A stretch of DNA of 64,000 bases, taken from Winogradskyella luteola (lineage in GTDB: Bacteria; Bacteroidota; Bacteroidia; Flavobacteriales; Flavobacteriaceae). Below, piece after piece: positions 10,406 through 18,368 of the stretch. The position numbers and the translations under genes are program-made. The stretch's first letter is position 1, and each line of letters starts with the position of its first letter. The DNA lies in contig NZ_JAGSPD010000005.1 in assembly GCF_019203985.1 (NCBI RefSeq), forward strand, positions 124,001-188,000. Reading direction: 5' to 3'. The notes under the pieces were generated by a model. That model searched no databases, was not told the DNA's origin, and saw only the letters and a list, made by a program, of their open reading frames with translations.

Positions 10406-10916
10406 TGAGCCCTTCTAATATTTTATCCGTTAAATCTGTGACGTCATCTGCGTACATGATATTTCCTCCACCACTGGCACCAAAAATGATTTTATAGCCT
10501 TGTTTCTTGCCATATGACTTTACATAGTCGTTAATATCATTAATGATGGTTTGTGTTGCTTTTTGATCCTCTTCTTGTATCTGCTTCTGTATGGCTTGTT
10601 GGTAGTTGTTAATCTGTTGCTGTTTGTTGCCCAAGAGCTCCTGTTTTAGCTCCAGCTCCTTTTTGGTCATCTTTGAACGCTCTTTCTCATAAAGTTTTAG
10701 TTCGTTCTGCCAATCCACCATTAAACTGTCCACGTTGGCATTTAAGGTTTTTGCTTTTGTGTCGAAATCTGCCCTAACAACTTTGGTACGCTCATAACCT
10801 TCCATAAGCTTATTGACATCGACATACACAAGCTCTGATGAAGATTGGAAATAGAAAAAGGTAAAAACGGATAGTAATAGCGCAAGCAACCCCAAAGGGA
10901 GAGATAGTTTGTTCAT
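10383..10916 (-). CDS. OmpH/Skp-family periplasmic chaperone-like protein
   Basis: The likely start is ATG 10916 (MNKLSLPLGLLALLLSVFTF), which puts an N-terminal membrane anchor or signal at the beginning; an in-frame ATG at 10985 would add 23 residues that look non-coding. After the anchor comes YVDVNKLMEGYERTK, then a long Lys/Glu/Gln-rich coiled coil (about residues 60-140), and finally YKIIFGASGGGNIMYADD, followed by DLTDKIL. This order is that of OmpH/Skp, a holdase that binds unfolded outer-membrane and secreted proteins in the periplasm. It is the first gene of the leftward operon that ends in the RHS genes, a sensible place for a dedicated chaperone. A palindromic operator lies 66 bases upstream of the start. 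Confidence 0.85.
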   Translation of the reverse strand: MNKLSLPLGLLALLLSVFTFFYFQSSSELVYVDVNKLMEGYERTKVVRADFDTKAKTLNANVDSLMVDWQNELKLYEKERSKMTKKELELKQELLGNKQQQINNYQQAIQKQIQEEDQKATQTIINDINDYVKSYGKKQGYKIIFGASGGGNIMYADDVTDLTDKILEGLNAEFKGQ

Positions 10917-10929
10917 AAATGATAGATTT

Positions 10930-10975
10930 TGGGTAGGTTGGCTGGTTAAATCTAAACAATAAAAAATTAAATTTC
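10930..10975 (-). promoter_or_regulatory. Candidate promoter of the leftward ompH-RHS operon
   Basis: On the minus strand a TTTTTG element is followed about 21 bases later by TAGATTTA. This resembles the Bacteroidota pattern TTTG-N19-21-TAnnTTTG with one mismatch in the -7 box. It lies between the palindrome at 10982-11006 and the ompH start at 10916. Confidence 0.4.
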
Positions 10976-10981
10976 CAAAAA

Positions 10982-11006
10982 CCAACCTTACTTTTGGTAA
11001 GGTTGG
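10982..11006. promoter_or_regulatory. Palindromic operator-like site 1
   Basis: A perfect 10-bp inverted repeat, CCAACCTTAC-N5-GTAAGGTTGG with spacer TTTTG (CAAAA on the other strand), lies between the divergent ompH-like and response-regulator genes. A closely related site with the same CAAAA spacer lies upstream of the pseudopilin gene (11831-11851). Arm length, spacing and position upstream of the -33 region suggest a dimeric activator site, most simply for the adjacent LuxR-type regulator. Confidence 0.7.
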
Positions 11007-11138
11007 ACACTTTATCTGTATTATTTGCCTTACGTCGACACCGTGGAGCTTTTTTTAACAAATTTTTACAATAAAAAAGTTGGGTACAGTTTTTGATTAT
11101 TGGTTAATAACGTTAACCCCATTGACAACCGCGAACCT

Positions 11139-11822
11139 ATGAAGAGAGCCCTCAACATAATTTTGGTAGACAACGACCCATATACAACAAAAGCTTATCC
11201 CAATATTTTAAATCAATATGGAGTCATTAATTCAGAATACAACATAAACATCTTAACAGCTAAATGTTATGATTCCGCCATAAAAACCATTAATCAAAAG
11301 CGAGAAGAGACTTACAAAAGTACAGATGTAGCTTTTATTGAGATGAGACTGCCTAGCTCCGTAAACGGAAAATACTGTTCTGGGGAAGATTTATGTGTTT
11401 ATCTAAAGCAGAACTTTCCAAAAGTAAAGATCATTGTTATTACCAGCCGTTATGAAACATTAATCTTAAGTGGTGTTATACAAAACGTAAATCCAGATGC
11501 CATGCTTCTCAAAGGTGATGTAAACCGAGCTGTTATATTTGATACTTTAACAAAAACACTTAATAACCAACCCTATTATAGTATTGGTGTGCTGACTATG
11601 CTACGTAAAAAATTATCGAGTAGGTTGATTTTGGAGCCCATTGACCGCCAAATACTCTATGAATTGTGGAAAGGCACCCAAACAAAGGATTTAGTGAATT
11701 ATGTACCGCTATCTATGGGTGCGATAGAAAAAAGAAAGCGTAAACTAAGATTAGAAGTAGGTGCAAAGTGTAAGAACGATGCCTTACTTGTTGATTTGGT
11801 ATTGCAGAAAGGTTTTCAGTAA
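11139..11822 (+). CDS. Orphan LuxR/NarL-type response regulator with atypical receiver
   Basis: The ATG at 11139 (MKRALNIILVDNDPYTTKAY) starts directly at the receiver domain; a TTG at 11100 would add 13 residues. The receiver keeps an acidic pair (VDNDP), a Thr/Ser in the usual position (VITSRYE) and a Lys in LLKGD. The residue at the phospho-acceptor position is Glu (AFIEMRLP, where family members have LDxxLP). The C-terminal 60 residues form a LuxR/GerE-like helix-turn-helix (LSMGAIEKRKRKLRLEVGAK). No histidine kinase is adjacent. The gene lies between the leftward RHS operon and the rightward secretion operon, and palindromes related to each other flank it, so it is the best candidate regulator of both. 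Glu may mimic phospho-Asp and make it active without a kinase; that is inference. Confidence 0.85.
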   Translation: MKRALNIILVDNDPYTTKAYPNILNQYGVINSEYNINILTAKCYDSAIKTINQKREETYKSTDVAFIEMRLPSSVNGKYCSGEDLCVYLKQNFPKVKIIVITSRYETLILSGVIQNVNPDAMLLKGDVNRAVIFDTLTKTLNNQPYYSIGVLTMLRKKLSSRLILEPIDRQILYELWKGTQTKDLVNYVPLSMGAIEKRKRKLRLEVGAKCKNDALLVDLVLQKGFQ

Positions 11823-11830
11823 TTACCTTT

Positions 11831-11851
11831 AACCTTGTCAAAAGTAAGGTT
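11831..11851. promoter_or_regulatory. Palindromic operator-like site 2
   Basis: AACCTTGT-CAAAA-GTAAGGTT sits 58 bases upstream of the pseudopilin ATG. It matches site 1 (10982-11006, read on the opposite strand) at 20 of 22 positions, including the whole run CAAAAGTAAGGTTG. The left arm has two mismatches to a perfect palindrome. A TATATTTA element about 25 bases downstream could serve as the -7 box. Confidence 0.65.
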
Positions 11852-11908
11852 GAATTTATATATTTATAATTTTCTATTGATATATTTACAAAAGATAAAC
11901 CCAAAAAC

Positions 11909-12301
11909 ATGAAAGTAGGAGGTTACAATTTGCAAGAAGTTTTAGTTGTATTGGTTATTATAGGCATTTTATTATTATTGGCCTTGCCCAATCTAATGCC
12001 TTTAATCAGTAGAGCAAAAAGCACAGAGGCACAGTTGCAACTGAGCTATATCTATAACTCCCAAACCACATATCGCTATATGTACTCTAAATATTCTGCT
12101 GACTTGAGCGAAATAGATTTTGAAGCTCCAAAAACAGTTAATGATAACGGTAGAGCTAACTACGTATACGAAATTTTAAGCGCATCCAATAATAGCTTTA
12201 AGGCTAGGGCTACAGCCATAACCGATTTTGACGGTGACGGTATATTTAATGTTTGGGAAATTAACGAGAATGGTGCTCCAAAGCAAATTGTGAAAGATTA
12301 G
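11909..12301 (+). CDS. Type II secretion/type IV pilus pseudopilin (GspG-like)
   Basis: The 130-residue protein starts with a short leader and a class III signal sequence: Gly followed by YNLQEVLVVLVIIGILLLLA. Glu occupies the conserved position 5 of the mature pilin, and a continuous hydrophobic helix follows. The usual FTLIE is altered to YNLQE. After the helix come NLMPLISRAKSTEAQLQL and a small globular C-terminal domain with an Asp-rich loop (DFDGDGIFNVWE) that could bind calcium, as in GspG major pseudopilins. It is the first gene of the rightward secretion operon; its stop codon overlaps the GTG start of the prepilin peptidase by one base. It probably forms the piston-like pseudopilus driven by the GspE ATPase. 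Confidence 0.85.
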   Translation: MKVGGYNLQEVLVVLVIIGILLLLALPNLMPLISRAKSTEAQLQLSYIYNSQTTYRYMYSKYSADLSEIDFEAPKTVNDNGRANYVYEILSASNNSFKARATAITDFDGDGIFNVWEINENGAPKQIVKD

Positions 12302-12780
12302 TGGTTGTTGTAAAAATTATCTTGATTATGAGTTTGTTGTTGGTGTTTTATCAAGATATTAAAGAACGTTTGGTGCAATGGTTCTTATTTCCTTTAATAG
12401 GGTTTTGTTCTGGTTTTCTACTTTATAATAGCTTGTTTCCCCTTGTTTTTAAAACTACTGTGCTTATCAATTTTATTTTTGTAATATTTTTATTACTATT
12501 GGTAATTGGATATTCGAGATTTAAATTAAAGACCTCAATTAAACAAACTTTTGGCTTAGGTGATGCATTACTGTTTTTTGCTTTAGCTTTCACATTTTCC
12601 AGTGTCTCTTTTTTAGTGCTTTTTGTTTTTGGATTGATATTTTCTTTGGTTTTACATCTCTTTTTAAAAAACAAGTCTAAGCATACAACTGTTCCTTTAG
12701 CAGGATATTTAAGCCTATTTTTTGCTTTTGTTTATGTGGCACACTGGTTAGGAATTCTTAAAGCAGTTTATATAATTTAA
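12301..12780 (+). CDS. Prepilin peptidase (A24 family), short form
   Basis: This polytopic membrane protein of 159 residues starts at GTG 12301. It contains both catalytic Asp motifs of the A24 aspartic peptidases: YQDIKER near residue 18 and the GxGD motif in FGLGDALLFF near residue 88. It lacks the N-terminal cytoplasmic methyltransferase domain with Cys pairs found in long GspO/PilD enzymes, so it should cleave but may not N-methylate pilins. The gene is coupled by overlap to the pseudopilin, its evident substrate, and followed within one base by gspE. Confidence 0.88.
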   Translation: MVVVKIILIMSLLLVFYQDIKERLVQWFLFPLIGFCSGFLLYNSLFPLVFKTTVLINFIFVIFLLLLVIGYSRFKLKTSIKQTFGLGDALLFFALAFTFSSVSFLVLFVFGLIFSLVLHLFLKNKSKHTTVPLAGYLSLFFAFVYVAHWLGILKAVYII

Positions 12781-12781
12781 G

Positions 12782-14188
12782 TTGAAAGACAACTATAACA
12801 TATCGACCGATTTACTACAGCTGATATCAAGTGAACAAGCTTATCATTATAGGGTTATTCCTTTTGAATCACAAAACGGTACTTTGCATTTTAAAACAGA
12901 TCAAGTTTCGGAAGCTTTACAACAAGAACTGCAAATCGTACTCAATAAGGATATTCAACTCATTGAAGATAGTACCGAGAATATTCAACAGTATCTAACG
13001 GTCAATTTTAGAAAACGTAACAAAAGCCAATCCGAAGATTTACAATATAGCACTGATTTTTTGGAAAAGCTCCTGCTAACGGCAAAAGACATAGGTAGTA
13101 GCGATATTCACTTTGAACCCTACGAACACAAATGCAGAGTGCGTTTTCGCATAGATGGTAAGCTTAAGGAACAATTCATCGTTTCTCTACAGGAGTATCC
13201 TATTATAGTGAATAAGTTAAAAATAAAGGCTGGATTGGATATTTCAGAAAAGCGACTGCCCCAAGACGGCCGAATTACCGTAAAAACAAATACTGACGAA
13301 TTTGATATCCGTGTATCATCCTTGCCAACTTTACATGGCGAAAAAATAGTATTGCGTATTCTTAGTAAAGATGCCAACCACATCAATTTAGAAGATCTAG
13401 GTTTTACAGAAAATGAACTCAAAATCTATAAAGAAACAGTAAAAAAACCCAATGGCATTATTCTTATCTCTGGCCCAACGGGTTCTGGAAAAACAACCAC
13501 ACTATATGCCACACTAAAATTATTGAATGACGATAGTACCAATATCTTAACCATTGAAGATCCTATTGAGTATACATTAGAAGGTGTAAATCAAGTACAG
13601 CTCAAAGAAAACATAGGTTTAGATTTTGCAAGCACCTTACGCACATTCTTACGCCAAGACCCAGATATTATTATGGTTGGGGAAATACGCGATGCCAAAA
13701 CTGCAAATATGGCCATTAGAGCAGCATTAACAGGTCATTTGGTTTTATCTACTATACACACAAACTCTGCTTGGGCAACAATTTCTAGACTGATAGACAT
13801 GGGGATCCCCTCATTTTTAATAGCCAGTACTTTAAATGTTAGTGTTGCACAACGTCTAGTTAGAAAGCTTTGCAACAATTGTAAGGAAGAGATCCAGATT
13901 ACTAAAGATATATTTCCTTCTAATTTTGAAATCCCAATAGACTTAAACACACATTACAAAGCAGTGGGCTGTAATAATTGTTACCACACAGGTTACCAGG
14001 GCAGAAAAGCGATATACGAAATTATACCTATCACCAAAACATTAATTGATTATATACGAAAAAATGATTTGGAAATAGATGATTATATTGACGAACATAA
14101 AATAGGCACTCTAAAAAGTAATGCTATAGAACTTATAAAGCAGGGAATTACCTCTGTTGATGAGGTTTTTGCACTATTGAGTGATTAG
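12782..14188 (+). CDS. gspE: GspE/PilB-type secretion ATPase
   Basis: The 468-residue protein starts at TTG 12782, immediately after the peptidase stop. It has an N-terminal GspE domain of moderate length, a middle domain (SSDIHFEPYEHKCRVRFRID), Walker A GPTGSGKTTT near residue 231, an Asp box (LTIEDPIEY), Walker B (DPDIIMVGEIRD), a His box (TGHLVLSTIHTN) and a zinc-binding tetracysteine module (CNNC...CNNC) near residues 365-395. All catalytic motifs look intact. In type II secretion and type IV pili this cytoplasmic hexamer powers pseudopilus assembly, normally through the GspF platform, which is not encoded in this operon. Confidence 0.95.
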   Translation: MKDNYNISTDLLQLISSEQAYHYRVIPFESQNGTLHFKTDQVSEALQQELQIVLNKDIQLIEDSTENIQQYLTVNFRKRNKSQSEDLQYSTDFLEKLLLTAKDIGSSDIHFEPYEHKCRVRFRIDGKLKEQFIVSLQEYPIIVNKLKIKAGLDISEKRLPQDGRITVKTNTDEFDIRVSSLPTLHGEKIVLRILSKDANHINLEDLGFTENELKIYKETVKKPNGIILISGPTGSGKTTTLYATLKLLNDDSTNILTIEDPIEYTLEGVNQVQLKENIGLDFASTLRTFLRQDPDIIMVGEIRDAKTANMAIRAALTGHLVLSTIHTNSAWATISRLIDMGIPSFLIASTLNVSVAQRLVRKLCNNCKEEIQITKDIFPSNFEIPIDLNTHYKAVGCNNCYHTGYQGRKAIYEIIPITKTLIDYIRKNDLEIDDYIDEHKIGTLKSNAIELIKQGITSVDEVFALLSD

Positions 14189-14238
14189 CTACTTAACACA
14201 AAATTAAAAGATATTTCGTTTTTTACGGAACATTAAAG

Positions 14239-16437
14239 ATGAAAAAAATACTATACCTACTATTATTCAGCATTAGCATTTCCTTTGCGCAAAATGATGA
14301 AAAACAACGTATCAATCAACTTAAAAATCAGCTTGAAATATTGGCTACTGAAGTATCGGGTTTAAACGATGTATTTACTACCGAAATTAATGCAACCAAC
14401 CTAACCTTATCTAATTTATTGTTAGCTGTTGCTGATGTCCACAAACTTAATATCAATCCTGCTCAAGAATTAAATTCGCAAAGTATCTCACCGAGCTTTC
14501 CTAATGTTATTGTCTCTGACCTTTTAATCTTTTTATGTAAAGAATATGATTTAACCATAGATTTTACAGGCACTATTATGTCCGTGAAACACTATACTAA
14601 AGAAATTGAAGAACCCGCAGAACGAATTATTCCTATTGTATATAACCCAAACAATAATACAATTTCCATAGATGCCAAAGGCGATCAGCTTTACGAAGTG
14701 TTTAAGCATATTATGGATGAATCTGGGAAAAACTTGGTGTTTTCACCAGGTCTGGAAAACAAGCCCATTACCGCCTACATACAACAAACACCATTCGATG
14801 CCGCGATGGATAATTTGGCCTTTGCCAATGATCTGTATGTAGAACAATCAAAAGATGGCTTTTACGTCTTTGAGGATGCAGGGACAACATCTATTGTAAA
14901 TTCTAACAATCCTAATGCATCCCAACCCAGACAAAGACCAGCAAGAAGGCGTAATTCTAATTTTTTCTTCAAGGTTAAAAATGCCGAGAAACAATTATTA
15001 GAAGTCGATTTTGTTAATACCCCAATTGCAGATATTATAAATGATATAGGCAATGATCTTAATATTGATGTATTTACGGCTACACCTCTCGATGAAGCCG
15101 GAACAGCAACGTTTAAAGCAAAATCTATCAGCTTCGATGACTTATTAATTAAGTTGTTTGAGTCTCAATCTGCTTTAGACAATGTTCAAAACACCAACCT
15201 AAACCAAATTCAAAATCAACCAAACTCTTCAGCACCTAAGCGTTTTAGTTTTAAAAAAGAAGGTAATATTTATTTCTTTGGTACAGAAAATCAGTTGAGT
15301 GTTAGGGAGGTGGCTATAATTCATCTACAGCACCGCTCAGTAGAACTGTTAGCTGATCCACAAGGAGGTTATAGCAGTAGAAGTGCTGGCAGAAGTGTTG
15401 GTGGTGGCTTAGGCAATAATAGATTTGGAAATAACAGTACATTCAACAACAGAGGTTTAAATTCGACAGGTGACAATTTTAATTCCAACAGAAATAGAGA
15501 TCAATTAAACACCAATCAAACAGGGAATTTCAATTCTTATTCGAGCCAGGTTGAAGCTTTGGTCAATATCCTTCCAGATGAAGTAAAACAAGGTTTAGAT
15601 ATAAAGGTGGATTACGAGCTCAATAGTTTTTACGTCAACGGCCCGAGTGCCAACATAGAACGTTTTAGAACCTTTATCAATAAAATAGATAAGCCCGTAC
15701 CCGTTGTTCTTATAGAAGTTATGATTTTAGAGGTAAGCAGAACTTCTTCCTTAGAAACCGGGGTAAGTTGGGGCATAGGCGAAGAACCTACCACAACGCA
15801 AGGCGGTATATTCCCAGAAGCAGATATAACACTCGGCGCTAAAACCGTTAACAGAATTATAGGCGGTTTTGACGGTTTTGGATCACTAAACATAGGTCGT
15901 GTGGTTCCTAATTTCTTTGCCACAATAAAAGCGATGGAGACCAATGGGGATCTAAAAATTCGATCCACACCAAAATTATCAACTCTTAATGGCCATCGCG
16001 CAACGTTTTCTAATGGGCAGACATCATACTATACCATTACAGACCAAGCTGTAATTGGTTCGGACAATCCAGTTACACAAACAGCCATAAATTATGTGCC
16101 CATAGATGCCGAGCTGGGTTTAACCATAAAGCCTTTAGTCTCTGGCGATGGACAGGTGACCTTGGACATCTTTGTGGTTCAATCTAATTTTGGTAATCGT
16201 ATTGCTGAAGATGCACCACCAGATATCAATTCAAGAGAGTTTAGTTCCATCATAAGAGTACGAGATCAAGATATTGTTGTACTGGGAGGGCTAGAAGAAC
16301 AATCTCGTAATAACTCAGGTTCTGGCGTACCATTTTTAGCTAGAATTCCGCTTATTAAATGGCTATTTAGCAAACGTGTTAGAGAGGGCAGAAAAGCAAA
16401 ACTTACCGTACTTATAAAGCCAACAGTAATTAATTAA
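14239..16437 (+). CDS. gspD: Secretin (GspD/PilQ family)
   Basis: The 732-residue protein has a signal peptide (MKKILYLLLFSISISFAQ), several N-domain-like segments, a Gly/Asn/Arg-rich low-complexity linker near residues 375-430, and the C-terminal secretin domain. That domain includes VPVVLIEVMILEVSRTSS, a GSL-like gate segment, PKLSTLNGHRATFSNGQ, and the family ending VVLGGLEEQSRNN followed by GVPFLARIPLIKWLFS. It forms the outer-membrane ring through which folded substrates leave. It follows gspE after a 50-base gap and its stop overlaps the next ATG, so all six secretion genes appear to be one operon. There is no pilotin gene next to it. Confidence 0.93.
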   Translation: MKKILYLLLFSISISFAQNDEKQRINQLKNQLEILATEVSGLNDVFTTEINATNLTLSNLLLAVADVHKLNINPAQELNSQSISPSFPNVIVSDLLIFLCKEYDLTIDFTGTIMSVKHYTKEIEEPAERIIPIVYNPNNNTISIDAKGDQLYEVFKHIMDESGKNLVFSPGLENKPITAYIQQTPFDAAMDNLAFANDLYVEQSKDGFYVFEDAGTTSIVNSNNPNASQPRQRPARRRNSNFFFKVKNAEKQLLEVDFVNTPIADIINDIGNDLNIDVFTATPLDEAGTATFKAKSISFDDLLIKLFESQSALDNVQNTNLNQIQNQPNSSAPKRFSFKKEGNIYFFGTENQLSVREVAIIHLQHRSVELLADPQGGYSSRSAGRSVGGGLGNNRFGNNSTFNNRGLNSTGDNFNSNRNRDQLNTNQTGNFNSYSSQVEALVNILPDEVKQGLDIKVDYELNSFYVNGPSANIERFRTFINKIDKPVPVVLIEVMILEVSRTSSLETGVSWGIGEEPTTTQGGIFPEADITLGAKTVNRIIGGFDGFGSLNIGRVVPNFFATIKAMETNGDLKIRSTPKLSTLNGHRATFSNGQTSYYTITDQAVIGSDNPVTQTAINYVPIDAELGLTIKPLVSGDGQVTLDIFVVQSNFGNRIAEDAPPDINSREFSSIIRVRDQDIVVLGGLEEQSRNNSGSGVPFLARIPLIKWLFSKRVREGRKAKLTVLIKPTVIN

Positions 16438-17639
16438 TGAGAGAACGGTTATTGACATATCTTAAATATGGTAATCGTTTTTGTGGTATAGAACATACCA
16501 CAAAGAATAAAAGCGATATCATTTTTTCCACAAGCTTAAAACAATCCAAAAAAGAATTAGCTGTACATGGGTCTTGGGAAAGCAACTCCATTGAAGGTAT
16601 TGCAAAAAAGCTTCCTAAGAATCAGCCTATTCTCTTGATTTTAAATAACGGCAACGTCCTTACAAAGACCATTGAAAGTGAACAGCAAGATAGTTTAAAA
16701 CTGGTCTACAAAGCCTTTCCAAACATAAACTTAGAGGCATTTTATTATGAAGTGCTATCTCAAGGGAAAATGCATTTCATTGCCCTATGCCGTAAAGATT
16801 ATGTTGATGGGATTATCCATAAATATTTAGCATTAAAGGTTTCTATTATAGATATTTCTCTTGGAAACTTATTGGTAAACAATATTTCGAGTTTTGTAAA
16901 TCGAGAGCATATTTTCAGCTCAAATGCTGAGATTGATATAGAAAACAATCAAGTGGTACAAATCAGAAAAAAAGATGTATTACCTCAATCTTACGATATT
17001 AATGGATTAAATGTCAACAACCAACAACTGTTACCATTTTCAGGCGCTTTGCAAATAGTTTTAAAGACTGGTCAAACACAGACCAACATATCTGATAAAA
17101 AATCATTTCTAGAAAGTGATTTTAAGCAAAGCCGTTTTTTTAATTTGTTTTTAAAAGTCGGTGGTCTGTTTATTTTGAGTGTATTGTTGATTAATTTCTT
17201 CTTTTTTAACCATTATTTTAATAAGTCCTCTACATTGAGCCAGCTATCGGAAATAAATCAGTCTACAAAGAACCAGATTTTAAAAATGGATAAAATCGTT
17301 TCTAAAAAACAGAAAATGGTAAATGACCTTTTAGAAAGTAATGGCTCTAAAAGCTCGTTTTACAGTAATAGTATTATTCATAGTTTGCCTAATTCTATTT
17401 TACTTTCAGAACTCAACTTTCAACCGCTGTTAAAACGCATTAAAGCCGATAAAGACATTGAACTAAAAGAAAAATACATCACTATTTCTGGTAAATCTGG
17501 TGATAGCGAAGCTTTTTCAGACTGGATAAGCGTATTGGAAAGTAAAGATTGGATTGCGCATATAGATATTGTAGATTATGGATCTGTATCTTCCAAAACG
17601 TCCGATTTTATAATTGAAATTGGTTTGAGCAATGACTAA
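16437..17639 (+). CDS. GspL/PilM-PilN-like inner-membrane assembly protein
   Basis: The first 220 residues are cytoplasmic and look like a degenerate actin-like GspL/PilM fold; I cannot point to a clear ATP site. One membrane helix follows (FILSVLLINFFFFNHYF, around residues 240-260), then a coiled-coil stretch and a small periplasmic alpha/beta domain, as in PilN or the GspL C-terminus. The start ATG overlaps the gspD stop, and the stop overlaps the next gene by 8 bases. Assignment rests on topology, length and operon position, not on strong sequence motifs. It would link the GspE ATPase to the periplasmic pseudopilus. Confidence 0.65.
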   Translation: MRERLLTYLKYGNRFCGIEHTTKNKSDIIFSTSLKQSKKELAVHGSWESNSIEGIAKKLPKNQPILLILNNGNVLTKTIESEQQDSLKLVYKAFPNINLEAFYYEVLSQGKMHFIALCRKDYVDGIIHKYLALKVSIIDISLGNLLVNNISSFVNREHIFSSNAEIDIENNQVVQIRKKDVLPQSYDINGLNVNNQQLLPFSGALQIVLKTGQTQTNISDKKSFLESDFKQSRFFNLFLKVGGLFILSVLLINFFFFNHYFNKSSTLSQLSEINQSTKNQILKMDKIVSKKQKMVNDLLESNGSKSSFYSNSIIHSLPNSILLSELNFQPLLKRIKADKDIELKEKYITISGKSGDSEAFSDWISVLESKDWIAHIDIVDYGSVSSKTSDFIIEIGLSND

Positions 17640-18144
17640 AAAGCAGAAAAATATAATACTCGTCATTGGATTTGTTTTTGCACTTTTGATTTGTTATCAA
17701 TTTGCCATTAGTAATACACTAGAACAAAAACAACAATATGATACCTTGTCTAAAGAAGTATTATTATCTAAAAACGCACCAAAAAAACTATCCTTGCTCA
17801 AACAAAAAGAAGTATATTATGATTCACTTTTAACTAAGTACCAACTAGATGGCTCATCCATTCAGAATAACCTTTTAAGAGTCATTAATGCCTTTGCTGA
17901 ATCCAATAACCTTAAGGTTGTTAGTTTTTTAGAACCACATATTACGGTTAAGAATGATCTTACTGTAAAAACATATAATTTTACGCTCGAAGGTCAATTC
18001 AACGACATTAACCAACTTGTCTATCAACTAGAACAGCAAACCAAGTTTGGCGAAATTGTTAATCTCCATTTTGAGAAAAAGAAAAACTTTAGAACTGGTA
18101 GATATTTTTTACAGGCTAAGATTTTGCTGAAGAGTTTTGGTTAA
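17632..18144 (+). CDS. GspM/PilO-like inner-membrane protein
   Basis: The 170-residue protein has a short cytoplasmic N-terminus, one membrane helix (IILVIGFVFALLICYQFAI), a coiled-coil region (residues 30-65) and a C-terminal ferredoxin-like domain with the pattern KTYNFTLEGQFNDINQLVYQ, typical of PilO/GspM. It overlaps the GspL-like gene by 8 bases and is the last gene before a strong terminator. PilN/PilO or GspL/GspM pairs form heterodimers, and these two adjacent genes fit that pairing. Confidence 0.65.
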   Translation: MTKKQKNIILVIGFVFALLICYQFAISNTLEQKQQYDTLSKEVLLSKNAPKKLSLLKQKEVYYDSLLTKYQLDGSSIQNNLLRVINAFAESNNLKVVSFLEPHITVKNDLTVKTYNFTLEGQFNDINQLVYQLEQQTKFGEIVNLHFEKKKNFRTGRYFLQAKILLKSFG

Positions 18145-18173
18145 AGTTTAAGATCTATTTTAGCTCAATAAAA

Positions 18174-18197
18174 AAGCCCTACATCTCTGTAAGGCTT
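18174..18197. terminator. Bidirectional hairpin terminator
   Basis: AAGCCCTACA-TCTC-TGTAAGGCTT forms a 10-bp stem with one C-A mismatch. It is preceded by a run of A and followed by AATTTT, so it can end the secretion operon on the plus strand and the tRNA transcript on the minus strand. Confidence 0.75.
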
Positions 18198-18208
18198 AAT
18201 TTTAAAAG

Positions 18209-18282
18209 TGGTCCCACATGGACTCGAACCATGGACCACCTGATTATGAGTCAGGTGCTCTAACCAACTGAGCTATAGGACC
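18209..18282 (-). tRNA. tRNA with anticodon CAU (Ile2 or elongator Met)
   Basis: The minus strand folds as a 74-nt cloverleaf: acceptor GGTCCTA paired with TGGGACC, D-arm GCTCAGTTGGTTAGAGC, anticodon stem CCTGA/TCAGG around the loop CTCATAA (anticodon CAT), T-arm with GGTTCGAGTCC and discriminator A. CCA is not encoded. The acceptor stem resembles tRNA-Ile2 of other bacteria, whose C34 is modified to lysidine, but elongator Met cannot be excluded by eye. Confidence 0.93.
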
Positions 18283-18368
18283 TACTGACCAATGTCAATT
18301 TGCTTTATTTCTAAAGCGAGTGCAATATTACTATATATTTTAAAACTCTACAAGAAAAACAAATCGTT

